Notes: generated by a model not told the origin, from the sequence alone. A stretch of 64,000 bases of DNA from Streptomyces aurantiogriseus (GCF_014649375.1 NZ_BMSX01000024.1:96556-160555); one strand, 5' to 3'; positions 23,458 to 32,558 are shown, counted from the first letter of the stretch. Program-made: numbers and translations.

Positions 23458-25556
23458 TGCTGGGACGCCTTTTCGCTGGGGGACTGGGTCGGGGTCTGGG
23501 CCTGGATCGCCGTGATGGCGACGGTGTTGACGATGTCCTGGACGAGGGCGCCCCGGGACAGGTCGTTGACCGGCTTGCGCAGACCCTGCAGCACCGGGCC
23601 GACGGCGATCGCGCCGGCCGAACGCTGTACGGCCTTGTACGTGTTGTTGCCGGTGTTGAGGTCCGGGAAGATCAACACGCTGGCCTGGCCCGCGACTTCG
23701 GACCCCGGCAGCTTGGTCGCCGCGACGGACGGCTCCACGGCGGCGTCGTACTGGATGGGCCCCTCGATCTTCAGATCGGGCCGGCGCGAGCGCACCAGCT
23801 CGGTCGCCTCGCGCACCTTGTCGACGTCGGCGCCCGACCCGGACGTACCCGTGGAGTACGACAGCATCGCGATCCGCGGCTCCACGCCGAACCGGGCGGC
23901 GGTCGCGGCCGACTGGATGGCGATGTCGGCGAGCTGCTCGGCGTTCGGGTCGGGGTTCACGGCGCAGTCGCCGTAGACGAGGACCTTGTCGGCGAGGCAC
24001 ATGAAGAAGACGGACGAGACGATGTCGGCGTCCGGCTTGGTCTTGATGATCTCGAAGGCCGGCCGGATGGTCGCGGCCGTGGAGTGCACGGAACCGGAGA
24101 CCATGCCGTCGGCGAGCCCCTCCTGCACCATCAGCGTGCCGAAGTAGTTCACGTCGGAGACCACGTCGTACGCCAGCTCGACGGTCACGCCCTTGTGGGC
24201 GCGGAACCCGGCGTACAGCTCGGCGAAGGAGTCACGCAGCTCGCTGGTGGCCGGGTCGATCAGCTGGGCGTCGGCGAGGTCGATGCCGAGGTCGGCGGCC
24301 TTCTTGCGGATCTGGTCCACGGGGCCGAGGAGGGTGAGGTCGCAGACGCCACGGCGCAGCAGCACCTCGGCGGCGTGGAGCACCCGCTCCTCCGTCCCCT
24401 CGGGGAGGACGACGCGGCGCCTGTCGGAGCGGGCCTGCTCCAGCAGCTTGTGCTCGAACATCATCGGCGTCACACGGTCACTGCTGGGCGCGGAGACCCG
24501 GCTGAGCAGGTCGGCGGTGTCGACGTGCCGCTCGAAGAGGCCGAGCGCGGTCTCCGCCTTGCGCGGGGTGGCCGCGTTCAGCTTGCCCTCCAGGGAGAGC
24601 AGCTGCTCGGCCGTGGGGAAGCTGTTGCCGGACACCGACAGGACGGGGGTGCCGGGGGCGAGACGGGCGGCGAGGGTGAGGATGTCCTCGCCCGGCACCT
24701 CGTTCAGGGTCAGCAGGACGCCGGCTATCGGCGGGGTGCCGGCGCTGTGCGCGGCGAGCGAGCCGACGACCAGGTCGGCGCGGTCGCCCGGCGTGACGAC
24801 CAGACAGCCCGGGGTCAGCGCGTTCAGGAAGTTCGGCAGCATCGCGCCGCCGAAGACGAAGCCGAGGGCGTCACGGGCCAGCCCCGAGTCGTCGCCGAGC
24901 AGCACCTTCGCCCCCAGCGTGTGGCTGACCTGCGCGACCGTCGGCGCGGAGAGGGCGGGCTCGTCGGGCAGGACGTAGCAGGGCACCGGCAGCCGGGAGG
25001 CGAGCTGCTCGGCTATCCGCTCCCGGTCCTCCCGGGCGACCCGGTTGGCGACCATGGCGATGACGTCGCACCCCAGCCCCTCATAGGCCCGGTAGGCGTT
25101 GCGGGTCTCGGCGAGCACGGACTCCGTGGTCTGCTTGCGGCCGCCCACGACGGCGATCAGGGAGGCGCCGAACTCGTTCGCGAGCCGCGCGTTCAGCGAC
25201 AGCTCGTCCGGGAACTGGGTGTCGGCGTAGTCGGTGCCCAGCACGAGGACGACGTCGTAGTCGCGGGCGACGCGGTGGAACCGGTCGACGAGGGTGGAGA
25301 CCAGCTCGTCCGCGCCCTGCTCCGCCTGGAGGGCGGACGCCTCGTGGTAGTCCATGCCGTAGACGGTGGCCGGGTCCTGGGCCAGCCGGTAACGGGCCCG
25401 CAGCAGTTCGAACAGGCGGTCGGGCCCGTCGTGGACGAGGGGGCGGAAGACGCCCACCCGGTCGACCTGCCGCGTCAGGAGCTCCATGACCCCCAGCTCG
25501 ACGACCTGGCGGCCGTCGCCGCGGTCGATCCCGGTCACGTACACGCTGCGCGTCAC
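23454..25556 (-). CDS. pta: phosphate acetyltransferase, long form
   Basis: A 700-residue three-part enzyme converting acetyl-CoA and phosphate to acetyl phosphate. An N-terminal BioD/CobQ-like region (SVYVTGIDRGDGRQVVELGV), a central DRTGG domain (about 210-330) and a C-terminal catalytic PTA domain (from about residue 370; VVLPEGTEERVLHAAEVLL, MLSYSTGTSGSGADV). The GTG at 25556 is chosen because CGGAGAG precedes it and the family starts at TRSVYV; upstream residues are non-homologous. It heads the pta-ackA unit and is divergent from pfkA. Confidence 0.94.
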   Translation of the reverse strand: MTRSVYVTGIDRGDGRQVVELGVMELLTRQVDRVGVFRPLVHDGPDRLFELLRARYRLAQDPATVYGMDYHEASALQAEQGADELVSTLVDRFHRVARDYDVVLVLGTDYADTQFPDELSLNARLANEFGASLIAVVGGRKQTTESVLAETRNAYRAYEGLGCDVIAMVANRVAREDRERIAEQLASRLPVPCYVLPDEPALSAPTVAQVSHTLGAKVLLGDDSGLARDALGFVFGGAMLPNFLNALTPGCLVVTPGDRADLVVGSLAAHSAGTPPIAGVLLTLNEVPGEDILTLAARLAPGTPVLSVSGNSFPTAEQLLSLEGKLNAATPRKAETALGLFERHVDTADLLSRVSAPSSDRVTPMMFEHKLLEQARSDRRRVVLPEGTEERVLHAAEVLLRRGVCDLTLLGPVDQIRKKAADLGIDLADAQLIDPATSELRDSFAELYAGFRAHKGVTVELAYDVVSDVNYFGTLMVQEGLADGMVSGSVHSTAATIRPAFEIIKTKPDADIVSSVFFMCLADKVLVYGDCAVNPDPNAEQLADIAIQSAATAARFGVEPRIAMLSYSTGTSGSGADVDKVREATELVRSRRPDLKIEGPIQYDAAVEPSVAATKLPGSEVAGQASVLIFPDLNTGNNTYKAVQRSAGAIAVGPVLQGLRKPVNDLSRGALVQDIVNTVAITAIQAQTPTQSPSEKASQQ

Positions 25557-25717
25557 GCGTGCTCTCCGTTCCGTCTCGTCGTTCGTGATTCGTGAGTGGT
25601 GGTTCGTCGTGCGTCGTGCGCCGTTCTGTTTGTCGGCTGCCCGTGGGGTTACCCATGGGGTTGCCCGTTCGGGCCCGCTGTGCACAAAAATCGCCCACCG
25701 AGGTGAGCAGAACCCTC

Positions 25718-25746
25718 TTGACAATACCCCTGCGTCTGGATAAGGC
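25718..25746 (+). promoter_or_regulatory. candidate promoter of pfkA
   Basis: A consensus -35 TTGACA (25718-25723), 17-base spacer and a weak -10 TAAGGC (25741-25746) lie about 85 bp before the pfkA start, consistent with a primary sigma factor promoter. Confidence 0.5.
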
Positions 25747-25831
25747 GCCCGTCAAGAGACAGTGCCCTGGACGGCATGGAAGAATCGGAGGCGGCTCACC
25801 GGTATCAACAGCGAGCAGGAGACACAGCACG

Positions 25832-26857
25832 ATGCGCATCGGAGTTCTCACCGCAGGTGGCGACTGCCCCGGGCTGAACGCAGTGATCCGGTCGGTCGTG
25901 CACCGCGCGGTCGACAACTACGGCGACGAGGTCATCGGCTTCGAGGATGGTTACGCCGGTCTCCTCGACGGCCGCTACCGTGCGCTCGACCTGAACGCCG
26001 TGAGCGGCATCCTGGCCCGCGGCGGCACCATCCTCGGCTCGTCGCGGCTGGAGCGGGACCGCCTCCGTGAGGCCTGCGAGAACGCCTCCGACATGATCCA
26101 CGAGTTCGGCATCGACGCGCTGATCCCGATCGGCGGCGAGGGCACGCTGACGGCGGCGCGGATGCTGTCCGACGCCGGGCTGCCGGTGGTCGGCGTTCCG
26201 AAGACGATCGACAACGACATCTCGTCCACGGACCGGACGTTCGGCTTCGACACCGCGGTCGGTGTCGCCACGGAGGCGATGGACCGTCTGAAGACGACGG
26301 CCGAGTCGCATCAGCGGGTGATGGTCGTCGAGGTCATGGGCCGGCACGCCGGCTGGATCGCGCTGGAGTCCGGGATGGCGGCGGGTGCTCACGGCATCTG
26401 CCTGCCCGAGCGGCCCTTCGACCCGGCCGACCTGGTGAAGATGGTCGAGGAGCGGTTCGCCCGCGGCAAGAAGTTCGCGGTGATCTGCGTGGCCGAAGGC
26501 GCCCACCCCGCCGACGGCTCCATGGACTACGGCAAGGGCGAGATCGACAAGTTCGGCCACGAGCGCTTCCAGGGCATCGGCACGGCGCTTGCGTACGAGC
26601 TGGAGAAGCGGCTCGGCAAGGAGGCCCGGCCGGTCATCCTCGGCCACGTCCAGCGTGGCGGTACGCCGACCGCGTACGACCGTGTCCTCGCGACGCGCTT
26701 CGGCTGGCACGCGGTGGAGGCGGCGCATCGGGGCGAGTTCGGGAACATGACCGCGCTGCGGGGGACCGACATCAAGATGGTGCCGTTGGCGGAGGCGGTG
26801 ACCGAGCTGAAGACGGTGTCCAAGGACCGGATGGACGAGGCGGAGTCGGTCTTCTAG
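25832..26857 (+). CDS. pfkA: ATP-dependent 6-phosphofructokinase
   Basis: A 341-residue enzyme phosphorylating fructose 6-phosphate. Motifs: LTAGGDCPGLN nucleotide loop, IPIGGEGTLTAA, the PKTIDNDI active-site loop with the catalytic Asp, and MGRHAGWIAL. The Gly in GGEGT, where pyrophosphate enzymes have Asp, points to ATP as donor. Length and sequence match the main S. coelicolor enzyme (PfkA2 by recall). The ATG at 25832 follows AGCAGGAGAC; the frame upstream of it is antisense to the pta leader. Confidence 0.94.
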   Translation: MRIGVLTAGGDCPGLNAVIRSVVHRAVDNYGDEVIGFEDGYAGLLDGRYRALDLNAVSGILARGGTILGSSRLERDRLREACENASDMIHEFGIDALIPIGGEGTLTAARMLSDAGLPVVGVPKTIDNDISSTDRTFGFDTAVGVATEAMDRLKTTAESHQRVMVVEVMGRHAGWIALESGMAAGAHGICLPERPFDPADLVKMVEERFARGKKFAVICVAEGAHPADGSMDYGKGEIDKFGHERFQGIGTALAYELEKRLGKEARPVILGHVQRGGTPTAYDRVLATRFGWHAVEAAHRGEFGNMTALRGTDIKMVPLAEAVTELKTVSKDRMDEAESVF

Positions 26858-26900
26858 CTTCCTCACGTCCCGCTGTCGGGGGCGGGTTCTTCGGATGGAG

Positions 26901-26914
26901 GCCCGCCGGCGGGC
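26901..26914. terminator. short GC palindrome between convergent pfkA and TIR gene
   Basis: GCCCGCCGGCGGGC is a perfect 14-bp dyad in the 88-bp convergent gap. A terminator is plausible; the lack of loop and T-run lowers confidence. Confidence 0.4.
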
Positions 26915-26945
26915 GGCTTGGGCCTTGCCGCCGCGCCGATGCGCG

Positions 26946-29900
26946 TCACCAGGTGCGTTGATAGGGCAGATCCGGAGCGTATCGACCCCATTCCTGCTCG
27001 GTGAGACCGCGCCCCGTGATCGTGCGCGCGACCTCCACCGGTCGCGACACGATGCCGGCGAGCCGGGAGACGTCCCACAGGACCGGGGTGCTGCCTGCGG
27101 CGACGGCGAGGACGGGCCGGGTCGGGCTGAAGACCGCCGCTCCGACCACCTGCGGGTGGCCGGCCAGTGTCACCAGCTCTCGTGGACTGCGTGGTTCGGT
27201 GATGTCCCACACAATCACCGTCTTGTCGTAACCGCCGGTGGCGAGGAGACTCCCGTCGGAGCTGAAGCCCGCCGTGTACACGGAGCTGGCGTGGCCCTGC
27301 ACGGTGACCAGCCGCTCGGGCCGGTGCGGGTCGGACAGGTCCCACAGCGTGGTCTTCCGTCCCTCCTCCGCGAGGGCCAGCGTGGTGCCGCGCGGGCTGA
27401 ACCTGGCGGCGTAGACCGAGTTGTCGTCGGTCAGGGTGGCGAGCCGCCGGGGAACGGCCCGGTCGGAGACGTCCCACACGATCGTGGTGGTGTCGGTGCT
27501 GCCGGTGACCATGACGTGTCCGTCCGGGCTGAAGGGCACACCGCGCACGGGCCACTGGTGACCCCTCAGGGTGGCGAGGCGCCGCGGATCGGCCGGGTCG
27601 GCGATGTCCCAGAGGGTCGCGGTGGCGTCGTCGTTGCCTGTCGCGACGGTCCTTCCGTCGGGCGAGAAGCTGACCGAGGCAACCCCGCGATGGTGGGTCG
27701 CCAGGGTGGAGAGCTTGCGGGGACGGGCCGAGTCGGAGACGTCCCACAGGATCGCCGTGGAGTCGGTGCTGCCGGTGGCCAGGAGCGTCGCGTCGGGGCT
27801 GAACGCCAGCGTGAACACGGTGTCGTGGTGGCCGCTGAGGGTCGAGAGATGCCGGGGGCGGGCGGGGTCCGCGACGTCCCACAGCCTGGCCGTGTGGTCC
27901 ACGCCGGCACTGGCGAGGATCCCGCCGTCCGGGCTGAAGGCCAGACCGGGTACGTCGCCGTCATGACCGGTGAGCTCCGCCAGCCGGCTCGGATGGGCGG
28001 CGAGGGCGGTGTTCCAGACGACGGTGGTGTGGTCGCTGCTCGCCGTGGCGACCGTGGACCGGTCGGGGTTGAACGCCAGCGCGAAGACGGCCTGGCTGTG
28101 CCCGCCCAGGGTTTCCCGTCGCACCGGCCGGGACCGGTCCCCGATGTCCCACAGCATGGCGGTGTGATCCCAGCTTCCGGTCGCCACGCAGCGGCCGTCC
28201 GGGCTGAAGGCCGCGGCTCTGACCGTGCCGCTGTGCCCGTTCAGCGACGACAGGCGCTCCGGGCGGGACGGGTCGGAGACGTCCCAGAGGATGGCGGTCT
28301 GATCGGCTCCCGCGGTGACCAGCGTCGCACCGTCGGGACTGACGGCCATGGCCCAGACGGAGTTGGCATGGCCGTCGAGGACGGCCCGCACACGGTGGTG
28401 GCCCGGATCGGTGATGTCCCACGCGATGACCGTGGAGTCGTCGTTCCCGGTGAACGCCGTGCGCCCGTCCGGGCTGAGTGCGACGGCCCGCACCGGCCCG
28501 GTCCGTCCGCCGGATCCGGTCAACGTGGCCAACCGTCGAGGTCGGGACCTGTCCGACACGTCCCACACGATCGCCTTGTCGCCACGGCCGCCCGTGTTGT
28601 CCCAGACGCCGGTCAGGAGGACACGGCCGTCGCGGCTGAACGCCGCCGAACTGATCCACCGGGGGTCGTCGCGCTCGGTCGACAGGTGACGGGGGTTCGC
28701 GAGGTCGGTGACGTCCCACAGCATGATCATGGAGTCCGGGCCGGCGGTGACGAGGGTGCTCCCGTCCGGACTGAACAGCAGCGCCCACAGAGTCCCGGTG
28801 TGGGCGTCGATTCTCGACAGCTGACGCGGATGGGCGGGATCGCTGACGTCCCAGAGGACGGCGGACGGTTCGAGGCCACCGGTGACCATCGTGCGGCCGT
28901 CCGGGCTGAACGCCACCGCCGACACCTCGGAGTCGTGGCCGGTCACCGTTGCCAGGTAATGGTTGCCGAGCAGCGTCGTGATGAGGCTGCGCCGGGCCTC
29001 GGGGCTCGGGTTCACGCTCATCGCCGCGATGCCCAGCAGCAGGGACAACCCCGCCTGATGGTCGCGCAGGGACTCCGCCTGGTACAGAAGGCTGCGTCCG
29101 GTGGCGACGCGTTGCCGCTCTCGCGCCATCCGGAGTTCGTTGTGAGCCAACGCCTGACTGGCCCGCAGGAAGCGAACCTCGCGGCTGTCCTCACCACCGA
29201 GTTCTCCGGGGTGCCGGTCGGCCCAGTCCTCGACGGCCTGGAGCCGGCCGCCGCGCAGCAGGTACGACTCGTCGTGGTCGCCCTGCTCCCAGTCGTTGGC
29301 CAGTCGCTCGAGGTCCGACCGCACCCGGAGATCCTGATGGGCGTCCTTGATCGCCTGCTGCAGTGGCGGCCACTGCCGCAGGAGCGCCTCGTGCGCCACC
29401 TCGACCGTGACGTCGGCCCGGGATTCCTTGGTGGTCAGCAGGCGAGCATGGGTGAACGCCTGCACGACGACCCGTTCGTCGGTGCTCAGTGTTGCGTAGG
29501 GGATGCGCCGACGGGTCGGCTCGCCGGACTCGTCGATGTTGGTGAGGTTCAGCAACGTGGGCAGGACGAGGTCTCCGTACCCCTGCCGTTCGAGATCGTC
29601 CCTGACCTCGTCGGCCAGCCCTCGCAGGGCGCCCACCACGCCGCCCATGTCCTTGTACTGCTGGATGGTCATCCTGCCTTCGCGGCGCGCGACCTGGTAC
29701 AGCCGACGGAGGGTGAAGGCGAGCAGCGGCAGGGCGTCGCCCCCGGTCGTGTCCTCCACCATGCGTCCGATCAGGTCCTGGTCGATGTCGAGACCGGCCC
29801 GCTTGGCAGGCCGCTGGATGACCTCGGGCAGCCGCGCCCGGCTGAGCGGCTCCAGAAGCATCGGGTGTCTGATCGCTTCGGCAAGCCCGGCCCGGTCCGG

Positions 29901-30893
29901 ATCGCTGCTGAGGTACTCCGGGCGCAAGGTGGCGACGACCCACAGCGGGCTGTCCGCGTGCAGGGCGCCGCGGAGCAGGGAGAGGAACTCCTGCTGCTGC
30001 TGGGGGCCGCAGCGAGTCACCAGTTCCTCGGCCTGGTCGATGACGACGAGCACGTTGCGGCGCCCGCCGTCCGCCTCGCCGAGTTCACGCGCCATCTCGA
30101 CCAGGGCCTGCGGACCATCGGCCAGCTCCCGGGCGACATCCGCCGGCCGGCGTTCCAGACCGACGACCGCCAGGTATGCCGACGCAAGGCCGGCCGCCAG
30201 GTTCCCGACCGGGTCCCGACCCGGCAGCAGCGCCGGCAGCACCACCCACCGATCCCGGTGGGGTTCCCGCCCCAGGCGTGGCAGTAGACCGGCACGCAGC
30301 AGTGACGACTTCCCGCTCCCGGACGGACCGACGATGCCCACGAAGCGACCCGAGGGGGCGTCCAGCCGTGTCCGCAGGTGCTTCATCAGCTCGTTGATCT
30401 CGTCCTTGCGCCCGAAGAAGACGGCCGCGTCCTGCTGGTCGAAGGATGCGAGCCCCGGATACGGCGAACGCGTCGGATCCCAGGCGAACCCGTCGGCGGG
30501 GTCCAGCCCGGCACGGCGCAGCCCCCTGAACAAGCGGGCGAAGGCGGTGTCGCCCTCGGCCAGGTCCACCCACTGCACATCTTTGAGCAGATCCAGCCCG
30601 GCCCCGTCCTCCACCCGCACCGCGAAGACCGGGTACCCGAGCAGGCGCGCCAGGCTGATCTCGGCGAAGCACCACCGGGAGGCGATCGAGGCGCTGCTGG
30701 CCAGAAAGACGACGCCATCGGTTCTGCGGAGCTGGCCGTACAGCTCACGCTCCCAGTTGCTGCCCGCCGGGATGCCGTCCGACGGGTCGAAATCCAGGAA
30801 GAGCGCCTGGTAACCCTTGGCTCGCAGCCGTTCGCGGACCTGGGCGGCATGCTTCCGGTCACGGCTGCTGTGACTGAGGAACAGCGAGGTCAT
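26946..30893 (-). CDS. TIR-STAND NTPase-WD40 protein (bacterial NLR-like)
   Basis: A 1315-residue cytosolic protein in three parts. Residues 1-125 form a TIR domain (TSLFLSHSSRDRKHA; IASRWCFAE, with Glu78 at the place of the NADase catalytic Glu). Residues ~140-560 form an nSTAND1-type ATPase: entry motif SPYPGLASFDQQDAAVFFGR, Walker A GPSGSGKSS (189-197), Walker B LVVIDQAEEL. Residues ~670-1310 hold fourteen WD40 repeats, each near [AIV]xLWDVSDPxRP, enough for two seven-blade propellers. In related proteins the propeller or ATPase senses a trigger and TIR cuts NAD+; here that is inference. The ATG at 30893 has GGAG five bases upstream. A nucleoside phosphorylase gene lies 164 bp upstream on the same strand. 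Confidence 0.92.
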   Translation of the reverse strand: MTSLFLSHSSRDRKHAAQVRERLRAKGYQALFLDFDPSDGIPAGSNWERELYGQLRRTDGVVFLASSASIASRWCFAEISLARLLGYPVFAVRVEDGAGLDLLKDVQWVDLAEGDTAFARLFRGLRRAGLDPADGFAWDPTRSPYPGLASFDQQDAAVFFGRKDEINELMKHLRTRLDAPSGRFVGIVGPSGSGKSSLLRAGLLPRLGREPHRDRWVVLPALLPGRDPVGNLAAGLASAYLAVVGLERRPADVARELADGPQALVEMARELGEADGGRRNVLVVIDQAEELVTRCGPQQQQEFLSLLRGALHADSPLWVVATLRPEYLSSDPDRAGLAEAIRHPMLLEPLSRARLPEVIQRPAKRAGLDIDQDLIGRMVEDTTGGDALPLLAFTLRRLYQVARREGRMTIQQYKDMGGVVGALRGLADEVRDDLERQGYGDLVLPTLLNLTNIDESGEPTRRRIPYATLSTDERVVVQAFTHARLLTTKESRADVTVEVAHEALLRQWPPLQQAIKDAHQDLRVRSDLERLANDWEQGDHDESYLLRGGRLQAVEDWADRHPGELGGEDSREVRFLRASQALAHNELRMARERQRVATGRSLLYQAESLRDHQAGLSLLLGIAAMSVNPSPEARRSLITTLLGNHYLATVTGHDSEVSAVAFSPDGRTMVTGGLEPSAVLWDVSDPAHPRQLSRIDAHTGTLWALLFSPDGSTLVTAGPDSMIMLWDVTDLANPRHLSTERDDPRWISSAAFSRDGRVLLTGVWDNTGGRGDKAIVWDVSDRSRPRRLATLTGSGGRTGPVRAVALSPDGRTAFTGNDDSTVIAWDITDPGHHRVRAVLDGHANSVWAMAVSPDGATLVTAGADQTAILWDVSDPSRPERLSSLNGHSGTVRAAAFSPDGRCVATGSWDHTAMLWDIGDRSRPVRRETLGGHSQAVFALAFNPDRSTVATASSDHTTVVWNTALAAHPSRLAELTGHDGDVPGLAFSPDGGILASAGVDHTARLWDVADPARPRHLSTLSGHHDTVFTLAFSPDATLLATGSTDSTAILWDVSDSARPRKLSTLATHHRGVASVSFSPDGRTVATGNDDATATLWDIADPADPRRLATLRGHQWPVRGVPFSPDGHVMVTGSTDTTTIVWDVSDRAVPRRLATLTDDNSVYAARFSPRGTTLALAEEGRKTTLWDLSDPHRPERLVTVQGHASSVYTAGFSSDGSLLATGGYDKTVIVWDITEPRSPRELVTLAGHPQVVGAAVFSPTRPVLAVAAGSTPVLWDVSRLAGIVSRPVEVARTITGRGLTEQEWGRYAPDLPYQRTW

Positions 30894-31057
30894 CAACGCT
30901 CCACGGGGGTGCGGGGACGGGCAGGGCGTCGGTGTCGTCCATGGCGGGGGCGAGTCGGGTGAGCAGGCGGTCCGGTGGTCACCGGCCGGTCAGGCCGAGG
31001 GGACGGGTCGGTGGCGCGCGCGGCCGCGGCTCGGGGGACCGGCCGCGGACCGTGGGC

Positions 31058-31906
31058 CTACGGTCGCCCGGCGATCTTTCCTATGACGGTGCCGTTGAAG
31101 GTGCTGCCCCGGAAGTCGATGTGGTCGCCGCCGTACCGGGGGCCCTCCTCGGTGTCGGAGGAGACGGACGCCGGCACACGCGGTCGGTGCTTGCGCAGGA
31201 CGGCCACCGCGACCTTCGCGGCCTGCGCGGCGGCGAGTTCCTGGGAGCCGCCGGCGTCGGCGTCCGCCTTCTGCGCGTCGGCGAGGTCGCTGATGCCCCG
31301 GATGACGAGGGCGTCCAGCTGCCCGCTCAGATGCGCCGCGTGGGACGCTCCCGAGCCCTCCATCTCGATGGCGTACGCGTCGTTGTACGTCCGCTGGATA
31401 CGCCCCCGCAGCGCGGAGCGCTCGTCGGCGAGGACGACGTCCCCGCAGGCGAGGGGTTTGCGGTGCCCCCGCACGCCGTCCAGGCCCCGCAGCGCCGAAC
31501 GGGCCGCCTGGAGGAGCCGGTGCGAGCCGTGCCAGGCCTCGGGGCGGGCGAGGAAACCGTCGGCCGCCTCCTTGCCGCCGTGGATCGCGTACACCTTCGT
31601 ACCGACGACGACGTCGCCGATCTCCAGGTCGTCCTTGAGGCCGCCCGCGACGCCCACGAACAGCAGCGCCTCGGGGTGGAGTTCGGAGACGATACGGGTG
31701 GTGAGCGCGGCGGCCGTCAGTGCGCCCTCGCCCAGCTCGGCGATCGCCACGGTCCAGGGTGTGCCGGGCAGACGGCCCCGTTCGAGGCGTGTTCCGTCAC
31801 CGAGGACGATTTCGTCGTCGTCGAGCACCTCGATGTGGGCGCGCACGGCGTCGTACTCGACGGGCAGGGCGGTGAGGACCACAACGGTGGGGTAGGTCTC
31901 CGGCAC
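31058..31906 (-). CDS. MTAN/purine nucleoside phosphorylase-family protein with C-terminal tail motif
   Basis: A 282-residue protein. Residues 1-235 are a PNP_UDP_1 (Pfs/MTAN-type) fold: VVVLTALPVEYDAV, LLFVGVAGGLKDDLEIGDVV, the substrate-binding AIEMEGSGA and the catalytic-Asp region VIRGISDLAD. It would cleave or phosphorolyse a nucleoside or nucleotide-derived signal. After a linker, the C-terminus carries a separate motif, HIDFRGSTFNGTVIGKI, not part of the enzyme fold. The GTG at 31906 is used; its ribosome-binding site is too close to be good. It lies upstream of the TIR-STAND gene, same strand, and 45 bp from a divergent membrane-protein gene. A housekeeping Pfs role is less likely given the context. 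Confidence 0.85.
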   Translation of the reverse strand: MPETYPTVVVLTALPVEYDAVRAHIEVLDDDEIVLGDGTRLERGRLPGTPWTVAIAELGEGALTAAALTTRIVSELHPEALLFVGVAGGLKDDLEIGDVVVGTKVYAIHGGKEAADGFLARPEAWHGSHRLLQAARSALRGLDGVRGHRKPLACGDVVLADERSALRGRIQRTYNDAYAIEMEGSGASHAAHLSGQLDALVIRGISDLADAQKADADAGGSQELAAAQAAKVAVAVLRKHRPRVPASVSSDTEEGPRYGGDHIDFRGSTFNGTVIGKIAGRP

Positions 31907-31951
31907 CCCTTTAAGGTACTGCCAGGCTCATCGGGGGAAGGGGCATTTGCC

Positions 31952-32512
31952 GTGGCCGAACAGGACGTCACCGTCGGGCAGTTGCTGCTCGCGGAGTACC
32001 AGAGCGTCAAGGACGAGCAGAAGGCGCGGATCGGGTTCCGGGACAATCTGCTGTACGTGACGCTGGCCGTCGTCGCGGCCGTCATCGCCGCCGCGGCCCA
32101 GGCCAAGCGGACGGAGATGCTGCTGGCGTTGCCGCCGGTGTGTGTCGTGCTGGGGTGGACCTATCTCGTCAACGACGAGAAGATCTCGGCGATCGGGCGG
32201 TATGTGCGGGGGGAGTTGGGGCCTCGGCTCGCCGAACTCGCCGGGGCGGGCACCGCGGAGGCGTTCCGGTGGGAGTCCTTTCATCGCGATGACGCCCGCC
32301 GGTTCTCCCGGAAGCTCGTGCAGTGCGTGGTGGATCTGCTGGCGTTCTGTGTCGTGCCGTTGAGTGCGCTGGTCGTGTACTGGGGTGGGGGACAGGTGTC
32401 GGCGGGGTTGCTGGCGGTGTCCGTCGTGGAGGCGGGGGCTGTGGTGGGGTTGGGGGTGTATGTCGTGCGGTATGCGGTGCCGTTCGGGGGTGGAGGTGGA
32501 AGCGGGGCATGA
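31952..32512 (+). CDS. four-helix membrane protein divergent from the phosphorylase gene
   Basis: A 186-residue protein with predicted membrane helices at about 32-50 (YVTLAVVAAVIAAAAQ), 56-73 (MLLALPPVCVVLGWTYLV), 125-148 (VVDLLAFCVVPLSALVVYW) and 153-175. A conserved-looking cytosolic start (LLLAEYQSVKDEQKARIGFR) precedes the first helix and a polar stretch separates pairs one and two. No named family is recognised. The GTG at 31952 has GGGGGAAGGGG upstream; the frame further upstream is antisense to the phosphorylase gene. From its neighbours it could be the membrane effector or anchor of the TIR/phosphorylase system; that is inference. Confidence 0.78.
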   Translation: MAEQDVTVGQLLLAEYQSVKDEQKARIGFRDNLLYVTLAVVAAVIAAAAQAKRTEMLLALPPVCVVLGWTYLVNDEKISAIGRYVRGELGPRLAELAGAGTAEAFRWESFHRDDARRFSRKLVQCVVDLLAFCVVPLSALVVYWGGGQVSAGLLAVSVVEAGAVVGLGVYVVRYAVPFGGGGGSGA

Positions 32513-32558
32513 GCCGGTACGACGAAAGCAGCCGAAGCCCGAGCCGCAGCCGAATCCC

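Noticed and set aside
26895..30287. 1130-codon plus-strand frame opposite the TIR-STAND-WD40 gene
   Set aside because: Gly/Arg/Val shadow composition; the minus strand carries clear TIR, STAND and WD40 motifs.
30932..31951. Long N-terminal extension of the membrane protein
   Set aside because: It would be antisense to the nucleoside phosphorylase; the GTG at 31952 has its own ribosome-binding site.
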